This document shows, piece by piece, positions 9,630 to 17,216 of a DNA stretch of 64,000 nt. The stretch comes from JBCAXA01 sp038749025 (GTDB taxonomy: Bacteria > Pseudomonadota > Gammaproteobacteria > Steroidobacterales > Woeseiaceae). The notes below the pieces were generated by a model, which searched no databases, was not told the origin of the DNA, and was given only the letters and a program-made list of their open reading frames with translations. Where the stretch lies: assembly GCA_038749025.1 (NCBI GenBank), contig JBCDIL010000017.1, positions 9,954-73,953 of the forward strand, written 5' to 3'. Made by a program: the position numbers and the translations under genes. Within the stretch, counting starts at the first letter, position 1. Each line of letters opens with the position of its first letter.

Positions 9630-11021
9630 ATGGCTCAGCAAGGACGTCTCATCGCCGTGTCGAACCGCGTTGCCATGCCCCGCAAGGGGCAGGCGGCAGC
9701 CGGGGGTCTCGCGGTCGGCATACAAGCAGCGCTAGCAGATCAAGGTGGTATTTGGTTTGGCTGGAACGGGAAGCTTGTTCGCACCGAAGCGAGCGACGCA
9801 ACGACCACGTCGCAAGACGGCGTTGACTACGCGACGATCTCGCTGAACGAGCGCGATTTCGAGCAGTACTACAACGGCTACAGCAACCGCGTGTTGTGGC
9901 CGATCTGCCATTACCTCAACAACTTCATACTCTATGAAGCCGATGACTTCGAAGGCTACCTGCGCGTAAACAGCGTGTTTGCTCGCAAGCTCGCGCCGCT
10001 CATCAAACCCGACGACATGATTTGGGTGCACGACTACCACTTGATTCCGCTGGCAGCTGAACTTCGCGCTGCGGGTCTTAAGAACCCGATCGGATTTTTC
10101 TTACACGTTCCGTTCCCGAGCTACGAGGCGTTTCGCGCGATTCCCGGCCACGACTATTTGTTGCGGGCCTTGTGCGCCTATGACGTCGTTGGCTTCCAAA
10201 CCGCACGCGACTTAGCGGCCTTCCGTACGTGCATGCGCCAGCCAGAAATCGGCGGCGAGGTTATCTCGGATACACAGATTCGTGTCGCCGGTGGCACCAT
10301 GACGGTGGATGCGTTTCCGATCGGCATCGACGTCGATGGCCTGCAAGCCGCCGCCGAACAAGCCGTCGATACCGAAGCGGTGCGGCGCATGTACCGAAGC
10401 TTGAGCGGGCGCGATCTTGTCATTGGCGTGGATCGGCTCGACTACTCCAAAGCGCTGACACAACGGTTTTTGTCGTACGAGCGTTTGCTGCAGAAGTACC
10501 CAAACACGCAGAGCAGCCTCGTCTATATGCAGGTCGCACCGCCGACCCGCACCGGTGTACGCGCCTACGACGAGATTCGCACCGAACTCGAACAGCAAGC
10601 CGGCCGCATCAATGGCCGCTTCGCTGAGGCCGATTGGGTGCCGATTCGTTACTTAAACAAGGGTATCGAGCGTAATCAGCTGATGGGCTTTTTACGCGTT
10701 GCGATCTCTGCGCTCGTCACACCTGTCCGCGACGGGATGAACCTCGTCGCGAAAGAATTTGTCGCGGCGCAAGACCCCGCCGACCCCGGCATTCCGGTCG
10801 TCTCGTCGCTGGCCGGCGCGTCCCGGGAGCTGACCGACGCAGTTGTCGTCAACCCGTACGACAAAGACAACGTGGCCGACGGTATCGCTAGCGTCATCAC
10901 GATGGATGTCGGTGAGCGCCGCGAACGCTATCAGTCGATGATCGAGGTTCTGCGCAAGAATGACATCACCGCGTGGCGGCAGCGCTTCGTTGATGCATTG
11001 ATTAACTGTCGGCGGGATTAG
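9630..11021 (+). CDS. otsA: Trehalose-6-phosphate synthase
   Basis: A GT20 glycosyltransferase that joins glucose from UDP- (or ADP-) glucose to glucose-6-phosphate. Visible motifs are the N-terminal loop SNRVAMPRKG...GGLAVGI, WVHDYHLIPL (about 131-140), VDRLDYSKAL (about 267), and RDGMNLVAKEF near residue 366 in the nucleotide-sugar site. The length of 463 matches proteobacterial OtsA. ATG 9630 has GGAG about ten bases upstream; the frame is open further upstream, inside the end of the GH15 gene, but this is not the family N-terminus. Its last 20 bases overlap the convergent DUF5946 gene. Confidence 0.97.
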   Translation: MAQQGRLIAVSNRVAMPRKGQAAAGGLAVGIQAALADQGGIWFGWNGKLVRTEASDATTTSQDGVDYATISLNERDFEQYYNGYSNRVLWPICHYLNNFILYEADDFEGYLRVNSVFARKLAPLIKPDDMIWVHDYHLIPLAAELRAAGLKNPIGFFLHVPFPSYEAFRAIPGHDYLLRALCAYDVVGFQTARDLAAFRTCMRQPEIGGEVISDTQIRVAGGTMTVDAFPIGIDVDGLQAAAEQAVDTEAVRRMYRSLSGRDLVIGVDRLDYSKALTQRFLSYERLLQKYPNTQSSLVYMQVAPPTRTGVRAYDEIRTELEQQAGRINGRFAEADWVPIRYLNKGIERNQLMGFLRVAISALVTPVRDGMNLVAKEFVAAQDPADPGIPVVSSLAGASRELTDAVVVNPYDKDNVADGIASVITMDVGERRERYQSMIEVLRKNDITAWRQRFVDALINCRRD

Positions 11022-11523
11022 TTGCCGCTAGCGTCCGTGCCTGTTTCGCCCACAGAGCGATCTGCTCATGATGAGGCGACCAAGCCTGCCACGTCGATTC
11101 CGCCCAGCGTTTGACCGCCGCGTGGTGCTCCGTCGCGGTGTCTGCTTTTAGTACGTCAACGACTGTCAGACCACCGAAGCTAGCCGGCGGCTCCAACCAC
11201 GTGAAGCTCATTGCATCGGCGCAGCGTTGCATCAGACTCATCGCAGCATTTGTCGATAGACCTTGTTCAAGCACGCTGTGCAGCGAAATCAGGTGTACAG
11301 CAACGGACTGAATCGACTGCGGCGACGGCTTGCCGGGATGCTGCACGGCGTAGGCATCAACGGTGAGTCGATGGACGCTCATGTACGTCGCATCGCTGTA
11401 CTCGCGCGTAAGAACCTCGCCGAAAGCCGCCCAGCAACTCGGCGTCGATTCCATGTACTTGTGCACCGGACCGTCGACTCGCGGTAGTACCACACCACAG
11501 CCGGGACAGGTTTCGTTGGTCAT
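11002..11523 (-). CDS. DUF5946 family protein
   Basis: A small cytoplasmic protein of 173 residues starting with a CPGCG knuckle (6-10), then HKYMESTPSCWAAFGEVL and VHRLTVDAYAVQHPGKPSPQSIQSVAVHLISLHSVLEQG, the typical DUF5946 pattern of conserved Cys and His residues that suggests metal binding. The family has no established function. It is the first of a run of minus-strand genes reaching to about 15 kb, and its end overlaps the end of otsA by 20 bases. ATG 11523 is the only sensible start. Confidence 0.8.
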   Translation of the reverse strand: MTNETCPGCGVVLPRVDGPVHKYMESTPSCWAAFGEVLTREYSDATYMSVHRLTVDAYAVQHPGKPSPQSIQSVAVHLISLHSVLEQGLSTNAAMSLMQRCADAMSFTWLEPPASFGGLTVVDVLKADTATEHHAAVKRWAESTWQAWSPHHEQIALWAKQARTLAATNPADS

Positions 11524-11585
11524 GAGGTTGTCAGCATAACGGCGCTACCAGCATCGGTGCTTTGGGTTTTAACGACACTGTCGGA

Positions 11586-11885
11586 CTAGTGGCTCTTGGC
11601 AGCTGAGATCGTAGTAAGCATGGCTTTGCATGCACAAATCTCATACATGATCCCAGGCGTCTCGCCCGATAAGTCTTCGGCCCGAACAACAACGTGGACG
11701 GTACCCAGGCTTGGGTCGATGCTCAACGCATCGCAGACTCCACGCTCAATAAAAGGGCGAAAGAGCTTAGTCCTCGCCCCAAGAACCTCGACGCAAAACT
11801 TGTCAGCCACATGGGCTTCGATACGAATGATCACATCGGAGCGAAAGTTAGTGACGCGAGTTAAGCGATATGAACCAGCAAACAT
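11586..11885 (-). CDS. Small hypothetical protein
   Basis: I do not recognise this 99-residue protein. It has no signal peptide or membrane helix and begins MFAGSYRLTRV. A central stretch, FRPFIERGVCDAL, followed by VHVVVRAEDL, alternates hydrophobic and polar residues as a folded alpha/beta domain would. The opposite strand is also open over nearly the same interval; I prefer the minus strand because the composition looks protein-like and it shares direction with both neighbours. No strong ribosome-binding site precedes the ATG. It may belong to the accessory run between 11 and 15 kb. Confidence 0.5.
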   Translation of the reverse strand: MFAGSYRLTRVTNFRSDVIIRIEAHVADKFCVEVLGARTKLFRPFIERGVCDALSIDPSLGTVHVVVRAEDLSGETPGIMYEICACKAMLTTISAAKSH

Positions 11886-12042
11886 GTGAGCCGAGCTCGT
11901 AAGAGTTAGCCGGGCGATTTACTGCACGCCCTGCCGTGTTGCGGCGTTCGCCATCGCGCTCCGTGAGCAAGCCGTCTGCGAACAGTGGCCAAATTCGGGC
12001 AACGCTTCGAACCCAACAATCCGCGCGTGTCTTGCAACGCAA

Positions 12043-13224
12043 TTACTGGTCGGTAGCGTACAACTGAATCAAGTGCACCATATCAGCATCCGCCAGTGCT
12101 TCGGCAGCCTCCAGCACCGTTTTCCCAGCGTAGACTTCATGCGGATTCGCGCCGTACTCTAGCAACAAGCGAACGAGCGCCACTCTTTCGGCTTTATCGG
12201 GGTTCGTCTCTAAGACCTGAATCAAATACGGCGGTGGGCACTCTGATTGATGACACCGGCGCACAACTGACGCGTTCGCTTGGAGTAGTAACGAGACGAT
12301 GTGTTCATTGCCAACCATGAGCGCGGATGATAGCGGAGTAACACCCTTAGCGTTTGCGGCATCCGGATCAGCACCGCGCTCGATGAAAAACTGCACAAGG
12401 GAAGAATTTCCGCGCCCGCTAGCGACCATTAGCGGGGTGACATTGAACTCGTTCGTCACATTAACGGATAGTCCGTTATTTACGAGCCGCCTAACGAGCG
12501 CTTCGCTACCCCATTCAGTTGCGAGCAGTAGTCTGGCGACAGCAGACAAGCGAGGATCGTATAGGTTAGGGCTAAAATCAAAATCCGGTACGCGGACTCC
12601 ATCGGGCAGCATACCGAGCGTTAGGGTGTCTGCGTCATCGTGACGATACGGTGGGACATGCAGGTTCCAGTCATTGCCGTGCTGGTGTCCAGCAACAATA
12701 CGCCCCGCCAAATCGTAGGACTCCCCGCCGCAAGGGTTATAGAAACCACCAACCCCCTCCATAGGCACGACAGTGGATCGTTGCCGCTTGTCCGCCCTCG
12801 TAAGGATGGCGCAACCGGTATACGGATCGGACGGAATAACGACGAAAACGTCGTCGCGCAACGACCGTAACCCGGAGTTTGGCAGGGCGCTGTGCATCGC
12901 GAGAAGCTCGTTGGCAAATGACCGGCCATAAGCCAATTGCGCGCCCTCCAGTGACTTTATCAAACCCGAGTCATTGGCCGCTGCGGGTAGCATTTCTCGA
13001 GGCTCAAGCAACCGCGAGATTTGTTGCGAAGTACGCCGACAAATCAGTATGGGCTTCTCATCCCACACCATGCGCTTACAGACGCCTTCTTTGAGGTCTG
13101 CGAAATCAACTTTCAGGAATGTATCGCCGAGTGCTTCAGCGGTGATGGTCGCCAACAGCAAGGTGGCTAGGCACCGAAACCAGCTCGCTGGTGCAGCTCG
13201 TGTCTGAGATGACGACTCGATCAT
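12043..13224 (-). CDS. Exported ankyrin-repeat protein
   Basis: A protein of about 393 residues with a signal peptide (hydrophobic WFRCLATLLLATITAEALG, cleavage near ALG-DT) and a C-terminal ankyrin-repeat block (about 225-385). Repeats visible are NVTPLMVASGRGNSSLVQFF, then GVTPLSSALMVGNEHIVSLL, and after a longer insert ALVRLLLEYGANP followed by KTVLEAAEALADADMV. Ankyrin repeats bind other proteins, so a periplasmic or surface binding role is likely. The middle region has several Cys and no recognised domain. I prefer ATG 13224 to the GTG at 13257, which would overlap the upstream gene. Codon use looks less GC-biased than in the flanking core genes. Confidence 0.8.
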   Translation of the reverse strand: MIESSSQTRAAPASWFRCLATLLLATITAEALGDTFLKVDFADLKEGVCKRMVWDEKPILICRRTSQQISRLLEPREMLPAAANDSGLIKSLEGAQLAYGRSFANELLAMHSALPNSGLRSLRDDVFVVIPSDPYTGCAILTRADKRQRSTVVPMEGVGGFYNPCGGESYDLAGRIVAGHQHGNDWNLHVPPYRHDDADTLTLGMLPDGVRVPDFDFSPNLYDPRLSAVARLLLATEWGSEALVRRLVNNGLSVNVTNEFNVTPLMVASGRGNSSLVQFFIERGADPDAANAKGVTPLSSALMVGNEHIVSLLLQANASVVRRCHQSECPPPYLIQVLETNPDKAERVALVRLLLEYGANPHEVYAGKTVLEAAEALADADMVHLIQLYATDQ

Positions 13225-13240
13225 GTTGCGGTGCTTAAAG

Positions 13241-13573
13241 TCAGTACCAGGGATCACAGCTTACGAATGCGGAGTCTTTAAGCACTTTTATATCAATTGT
13301 GTAGTCCGGATTGTCGGCTTGTAGTGCAGAAACAGCAGCGCGAAGCCTGTCGTACATTAAGTTGGGACAGACACTTATAGTCACCTCGCCGAGCTGTCGC
13401 GCCGCAACAAACGCAACGAGGTCATCGGTGTTTTCTAACTCTTGACCCTCGGCCCAATAGCTATTGGTACCGATCTGGACCTGAGTGCCGAGTTCTTCAT
13501 TGAGAATCGGACGTTGCTGCCCGCAATAATCGGTGAAGAAACAGACTTGCAATGTGATTAACAACAAAGTCAC
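13241..13573 (-). CDS. Small exported hypothetical protein
   Basis: A 110-residue protein beginning at GTG with a short hydrophobic N-terminus (MTLLLITLQVCFF), probably a signal peptide or anchor, followed by an alpha/beta domain (VTISVCPNLMYDRLRAAVSALQADNP, IDIKVLKDSAF). The layout vaguely recalls the periplasmic domain of ExbD-type proteins, but the proton-relay Asp in the membrane helix is absent and I do not assign that family. It ends 16 bases before the ankyrin-repeat gene and probably shares its transcript. The frame is open upstream of the GTG, so the start is uncertain. Confidence 0.55.
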   Translation of the reverse strand: MTLLLITLQVCFFTDYCGQQRPILNEELGTQVQIGTNSYWAEGQELENTDDLVAFVAARQLGEVTISVCPNLMYDRLRAAVSALQADNPDYTIDIKVLKDSAFVSCDPWY

Positions 13574-13590
13574 AGCGAAACACCTGACCC

Positions 13591-13846
13591 TTAATGAACT
13601 GCTTTGATTGATCCGTTGAAGTGCTCATTGGGATGAACCGTCGATTCATGAAGGTGGATTACCTTGAACTGCACCTGATCACCCACGCTAGCAAGCATCC
13701 GACGGATGCCGAACGACCGACACCGACAGCTCGGTGATTCGTGTAAGGCCTGGCACTCCTCGTACATCGACCCACAGCCCATAGTGCGCAACGGAGGTCA
13801 CAATGCCGCTGTAAATTTCACCAAGCTTTACTGTACCGCCTGTCAA
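13591..13846 (-). pseudogene. Frameshifted S1-like RNA-binding domain gene
   Basis: Two minus-strand frames join into one S1-like domain of about 84 residues. The first runs from a TTG at 13846 (preceded by a stop) through KLGEIYSGIVTSVAHYGLWV, then GLTRITELS and HPSDAC, and hits TAG at 13690-13688. Dropping one T at 13690 continues the reading into SVGDQVQFKVIHLHESTVHP and ends at TAA 13593-13591. The restored order matches the S1 pattern G-x-V-x-G-x-V-x(3-4)-Y/F-G-x-x-V, then G-L-x-x-I-x-E-L, then V-G-D-x-V-x-x-K-V. S1 domains bind RNA. Either the gene is recently broken, the frameshift is programmed, or this is a sequence error; the rest of the domain looks undecayed. Confidence 0.6.
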
Positions 13847-13887
13847 TTAATTCCAGCTCGTCCTAGGCGCGAAAGCGCCAGACTTAG

Positions 13888-14265
13888 TCAAGCCACACAA
13901 ATCCACGCGCTCTGGTCCAACAACAGTGCACCGTCTTCTGGTCGGGTAAACAACCACCATTCGCCGGTGCAAGACTGCGCCGGTACGCCGTCGGATCGAC
14001 ACAACACTAGCGCGCCATCTGGCGACACAAACCAGAACTCATCGGAGTAGCGGTCGGCCGGTATTTTGAAGTTAGGGTTCTGGTTGGCAAGCGATCTGAG
14101 TTCGTTGGCATTAACCGGAGCGTCCGGCAAGACAAGCCAATCTGCGCCATCTTTTGGTCCGCAATCGGCGCGAAAATCAGCGGATGGACCGGACACGACG
14201 CAGCCAGTGACTAGCGTAGCGAAAAATACGGCAACGCAAGTCCGTTGCAATAAACTCTGACTCAT
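13888..14265 (-). CDS. Small hypothetical lipoprotein
   Basis: A 125-residue envelope lipoprotein. The N-terminus (MSQSLLQRTCVAVFFATLVTGC) ends in the lipobox LVTGC, so Cys22 should be acylated after cleavage by signal peptidase II. The mature part has four further Cys (in ADCGPKD, VLCRSD, QSCTGE and WICVA), suggesting disulfide bonds, and two aromatic-rich strands (DEFWFVSPDG and GEWWLFTRPEDG) that look like an internal repeat. I do not recognise the family. The PAP/fibrillin-like gene lies upstream on the same strand, 24 bases away. Confidence 0.7.
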   Translation of the reverse strand: MSQSLLQRTCVAVFFATLVTGCVVSGPSADFRADCGPKDGADWLVLPDAPVNANELRSLANQNPNFKIPADRYSDEFWFVSPDGALVLCRSDGVPAQSCTGEWWLFTRPEDGALLLDQSAWICVA

Positions 14266-14289
14266 CGGACGTAAGCCTTCGCGGAGCAG

Positions 14290-14994
14290 CTATTGAACCC
14301 GTTGCAGTATGGCGATGTAATCCTTACCGCGGTTGATACGTAAATCGTCGTCGAGGTAAGTCACGGTCGACGTCGATGGGGGTCGCGATGGATCTTGCGG
14401 CACGTTGATCGACAGCGGCGCATTGTCGGCGACGCCCAACGCAGAACGAACGTCGTTCGGTGTTACGTCTGCACGTGTGGGCACGAACGCGATGGTATGG
14501 AACGCGACTTCAAGAACGTTCGGTGCTTGTTTGGCGACACCGAGATCGGCGGTAGCGATGTAGAGAAACGGTACGTCGGGATCGCCAGCGGTCATCGTCA
14601 TCATGTTGCGGTAGAAACGCTTCTCGGGATCGAGCTCCTGCAACACCGTCAGGCTGGTCGCTTTGCGGCCGGGCTTGCCGCCACCCGGCAGTGCTCGGGT
14701 CATGAACATCAAATCGATCTCGCCGACGACGCCTTGGCTGCTAAACCGGTTGATCCAAATACCTTTGGCCGCACCGGGATTGGCCGCTAAATCAGGAAGC
14801 GCCGCCGTCGCTTCGAGCGCTGCGGCTGCCGCATCGATAGCCCCTAAAACAGCCTCGGTTACTGGCGCACCCGGCTCGTACGCATCAAGTACATCGAGCA
14901 AGGAAGACTTCGCGACAAGACGCTCGTCAGCCACCACCAGCGAGCTTAGACCACATCCGACGATCACCATCGTTACTAAGGCTTTTTTGAGCAC
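14290..14994 (-). CDS. Exported PAP/fibrillin-like protein
   Basis: A 234-residue protein with a signal peptide (about 1-22, ending SLVVA-DE). The mature part follows the plastid-lipid-associated/fibrillin layout: an N-terminal helical segment (SSLLDVLDAYE...AIDAAAAALEA), a G-I-W-I-N-R-F strand where fibrillins have a G-x-W-x-L core, a beta-barrel-like middle, and the C-terminal TYLDDDLRINRGKDYIAIL, which strongly resembles the fibrillin ending T-Y-L-D-E-D-L-R-I-S-R-G. These lipocalin-like proteins bind lipids or hydrophobic molecules. GTG 14994 was chosen because GGGAG lies seven bases upstream; an in-frame ATG at 15033 would add a poor extension. Assignment is by eye and should be tested with a profile search. 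Confidence 0.6.
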   Translation of the reverse strand: MLKKALVTMVIVGCGLSSLVVADERLVAKSSLLDVLDAYEPGAPVTEAVLGAIDAAAAALEATAALPDLAANPGAAKGIWINRFSSQGVVGEIDLMFMTRALPGGGKPGRKATSLTVLQELDPEKRFYRNMMTMTAGDPDVPFLYIATADLGVAKQAPNVLEVAFHTIAFVPTRADVTPNDVRSALGVADNAPLSINVPQDPSRPPSTSTVTYLDDDLRINRGKDYIAILQRVQ

Positions 14995-15104
14995 GCTGCA
15001 GCTCCCGCATTTTCGATTCCACGGCAAAGACAATAGCAGCCATTTATCGCCGACCGTAGTCCGATGGCCAGTGCGGGCTGGCGCGACTGTTGACCGAGAC
15101 AGCG

Positions 15105-16598
15105 CTAGATATTTCCAACCGTACCTCGAAGCTGCAACGCCTCAGCAACAGCGGCTGGCGCGATGGTAGAGCGCGCAGCCAAATCGGTGATGGTTCGGGC
15201 GATCCGCAATGTCCGCTCAATGGCCCGAGCTGAGAGGTGGTACTGACTCGCCGCCCGCGCTAGTAATGCCTCGCCGTCACCGTCGAGCTGACACTCGGGT
15301 TGCTCCAGCACGCGTTCGAGCCTCGCGTTCAGCGTTCCGGCCCGGTCGAGCTGGCGTTGGCGGGCGACCGCGACGCGGGCGGCGACAACGCAACTCGGCT
15401 CGCCAGGCCGTGTCGTCGACAAGGTATTAAAATCGAGTCGTGGCACCGTTAGCCGGACGTCGATGCGATCGAGCAGTGGCCCCGACAAGCGCTGCTGGTA
15501 ACGGGACGTTTGGTCCGGCGTGCAGCGGCAGGCAACGTCGGGATCACCGCAGTACCCGCACGGGCAAGGGTTCATAGCGGCGACGAATTGGAATCGGGCC
15601 GGGAACTCGGTTTGCCGTTGCGCCCGCGAAATAACAATGCGGCCGAGCTCAAGCGGCTCACGCAGCGCATCGAGCACGGAGCGTGGAAATTCAGCCACCT
15701 CGTCCAAGAATAAAACGCCACGGTGCGCGCGGGTAATTTCCCCTGGCCTAGGGTCGCGCCCGCCACCGACAAGTGCCGCGGCCGATGCCGTGTGGTGTGG
15801 TGCGCGAAACGGCACGGCAGACGACGCTGCCGCTCCGACCAATGAAGCGATCGCCGCCGCTTCCAGCGCCTCGTCGAGCGACAATGGCGGCAACAGCGAC
15901 GGGAGGCGGCGCGCCAGCATGCTTTTGCCACTACCGGGCGGTCCCACTAGCAGCAGGTGGTGGCCACCGGCTGCGACGATCTCAAGCGCGCGGCGCGCCG
16001 AATCGTGACCCCGCACATCGGCAAGGTCCGGCATCGGCTCGCGGTGCTCTGAACACCCGTTGGTCGGCTGGCAACGCGGTTGCGGTGTGAGCCCGTTGAG
16101 ATGGGCGGCAACGGCTTGCAACGACCCGATCGCGAAGACAGCGAGTGTGGGAACCTGCGCCAACTCAGCGCCATTGGCCGCCGGCACAATAACGCTACAA
16201 CCCATCGCTTGCGCTCTCAATCCGGCTGTCAGCAAAGCCGGTACCGGTTTCACTTCGCCGCTTAATGACAGCTCGCCGTACAACTCGACATTCGCAGCGG
16301 CGTCTGGCGGCAACTGACCGCTAGCAATCAGGATGCCAATGGCGATCGCCAAATCGTAGCGACCGCCGTGCTTTGGCAAGTCGGCCGGGCCCAAGTGCAC
16401 GGTGATCGCATGCTGCGGAAACGAGAACCCCGCTTGAACGATGGCCGCACGAACGCGATCGCGCGCCTCACGAACGGACGTCTCGGCCATACCCACGACG
16501 GAGAAGCGCGGCAAACCGGGTGCCAGATGCACCTCGATTGTGACCATCGGCGCCTCCAGTCCGACCGGCGCACGTGACAGCGTTTGGGCCAGCGGCAT
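15105..16598 (-). CDS. comM: ComM/YifB-family AAA+ ATPase (Mg-chelatase-like)
   Basis: A cytoplasmic AAA+ helicase of the ComM family, which drives branch migration and promotes integration of incoming DNA during natural transformation. The N-terminal Lon-protease-like domain (LAPGLPRFSVVGMAETSVREARDRVRAA) is followed by the AAA core: Walker A GPPGSGKS (219-226), Walker B VLFLDEVAEF, the Cys-rich NPCPCGYCGDPDVACRC, and sensor LSGPLLDRIDVRL. The 497-residue length is normal. Its presence is compatible with transformability, but the gene is common in non-competent bacteria too. It starts at ATG 16598, 37 bases after ubiK. Confidence 0.95.
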   Translation of the reverse strand: MPLAQTLSRAPVGLEAPMVTIEVHLAPGLPRFSVVGMAETSVREARDRVRAAIVQAGFSFPQHAITVHLGPADLPKHGGRYDLAIAIGILIASGQLPPDAAANVELYGELSLSGEVKPVPALLTAGLRAQAMGCSVIVPAANGAELAQVPTLAVFAIGSLQAVAAHLNGLTPQPRCQPTNGCSEHREPMPDLADVRGHDSARRALEIVAAGGHHLLLVGPPGSGKSMLARRLPSLLPPLSLDEALEAAAIASLVGAAASSAVPFRAPHHTASAAALVGGGRDPRPGEITRAHRGVLFLDEVAEFPRSVLDALREPLELGRIVISRAQRQTEFPARFQFVAAMNPCPCGYCGDPDVACRCTPDQTSRYQQRLSGPLLDRIDVRLTVPRLDFNTLSTTRPGEPSCVVAARVAVARQRQLDRAGTLNARLERVLEQPECQLDGDGEALLARAASQYHLSARAIERTLRIARTITDLAARSTIAPAAVAEALQLRGTVGNI

Positions 16599-16635
16599 CG
16601 GTACGGCCGGTGGCCGGCTTCAGCTCAGCGCTGTA

Positions 16636-16875
16636 CTAGTCGTCTGGACTTAGTTCAGCGAGCTGACGTTCCAGGTCTTCCAAGCGCGCCTCGGCTCGCG
16701 CCAGTACGGTGCGGCTGACCTCAAACTCTTCCCGCGTGACGAGATCGAGCTGACTGAGTGCCGAACGCAAGACGGATTGGAAATTTTGTTCGAGGTCGTC
16801 GCCCAGCGCGCGAACACCGTCGGGGACAGCAGCGGCTAACCGTGCGGCGAGTGTTTCAATCGTGTTTTGGTTCAT
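16636..16875 (-). CDS. ubiK: Ubiquinone biosynthesis accessory factor UbiK
   Basis: A 79-residue coiled-coil protein of the BMFP/YqiC family that helps UbiJ and the Ubi complex in aerobic ubiquinone synthesis. Visible are the N-terminal TIETLAARLAAAVPDGVRALGDDLEQNFQSVL and the C-terminal coiled coil LVTREEFEVSRTVLARAEARLEDLE, both typical. ATG 16875 gives the family N-terminus; the frame is open further up to 17025 but that part crosses the glnK control region. It is convergent with nothing and divergent from glnK. Its partner ubiJ is near 33 kb. Confidence 0.93.
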   Translation of the reverse strand: MNQNTIETLAARLAAAVPDGVRALGDDLEQNFQSVLRSALSQLDLVTREEFEVSRTVLARAEARLEDLERQLAELSPDD

Positions 16876-16984
16876 AGGGTGTTTGTAATGGAGCGCGCCG
16901 CCAGACGCCAGCGCCGAAACTGGCCATAACGGGGACAAAGTTGGTGCTAATGGCTGCCGAATTGGCGCACCACAACGAAACAGT

Positions 16985-17001
16985 CGCACCACTGTGGTGC
17001 A
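16985..17001 (+). promoter_or_regulatory. Candidate NtrC enhancer site
   Basis: CGCACCACTGTGGTGCA is an inverted repeat that differs from the NtrC consensus TGCACCA-N3-TGGTGCA only at the first base. Its centre is about 65 bases upstream of the sigma-54 element of glnK-amtB, a usual enhancer distance. Additional half-sites (TGGTGC at 16942 and GCACCA at 16967) lie further upstream and may help NtrC oligomerise. Confidence 0.75.
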
Positions 17002-17054
17002 TTCGCATGACAGCGAAATCATCAACTGCTTGTTTTAAATCAATATTCATTAGC

Positions 17055-17070
17055 TGGCACAAAACCTGCT
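17055..17070 (+). promoter_or_regulatory. Sigma-54 promoter of glnK-amtB
   Basis: TGGCAC-AAAAC-CTGCT matches the sigma-54 (RpoN) pattern TGGCAC-N5-TTGCW with one mismatch, and the essential GG and GC pairs are separated by exactly ten bases. Transcription should start near 17081, giving a leader of about 135 bases before glnK. With the NtrC site upstream this predicts induction under nitrogen limitation. Confidence 0.8.
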
Positions 17071-17084
17071 CCTGCCTGTTGGGG

Positions 17085-17108
17085 CAGCGCTCGTACGCCC
17101 GAGCGCTG
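17085..17108 (+). repeat. Perfect inverted repeat in the glnK leader
   Basis: CAGCGCTCG and CGAGCGCTG form a perfect 9-base-pair stem with a 6-base loop, beginning about four bases after the predicted sigma-54 start. No run of T follows, so it is not an ordinary terminator. It could stabilise the 5' end of the mRNA or be a protein-binding palindrome. Confidence 0.55.
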
Positions 17109-17216
17109 AACACTAACGATAAAAATGCACCAATCCGTCTCCGGCTAAGCGAGCTTCGGCTAACGCGACCCCTCGCCGGAAACCGTTGGGACGCGACCCG
17201 CATCGCCGAGGTACCG

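Noticed and set aside
11848..12042. A 64-codon minus-strand frame after the ankyrin-repeat gene
   Set aside because: It has no ribosome-binding site, overlaps the start of the next gene and its composition does not look like a protein.
11524..14290. A possible integron cassette array, because small same-strand genes follow each other and ACCCAAC occurs at 12009-12015
   Set aside because: I could not find the paired RYYYAAC and GTTRRRY ends with an intervening imperfect palindrome that attC sites require, and no integrase is present.
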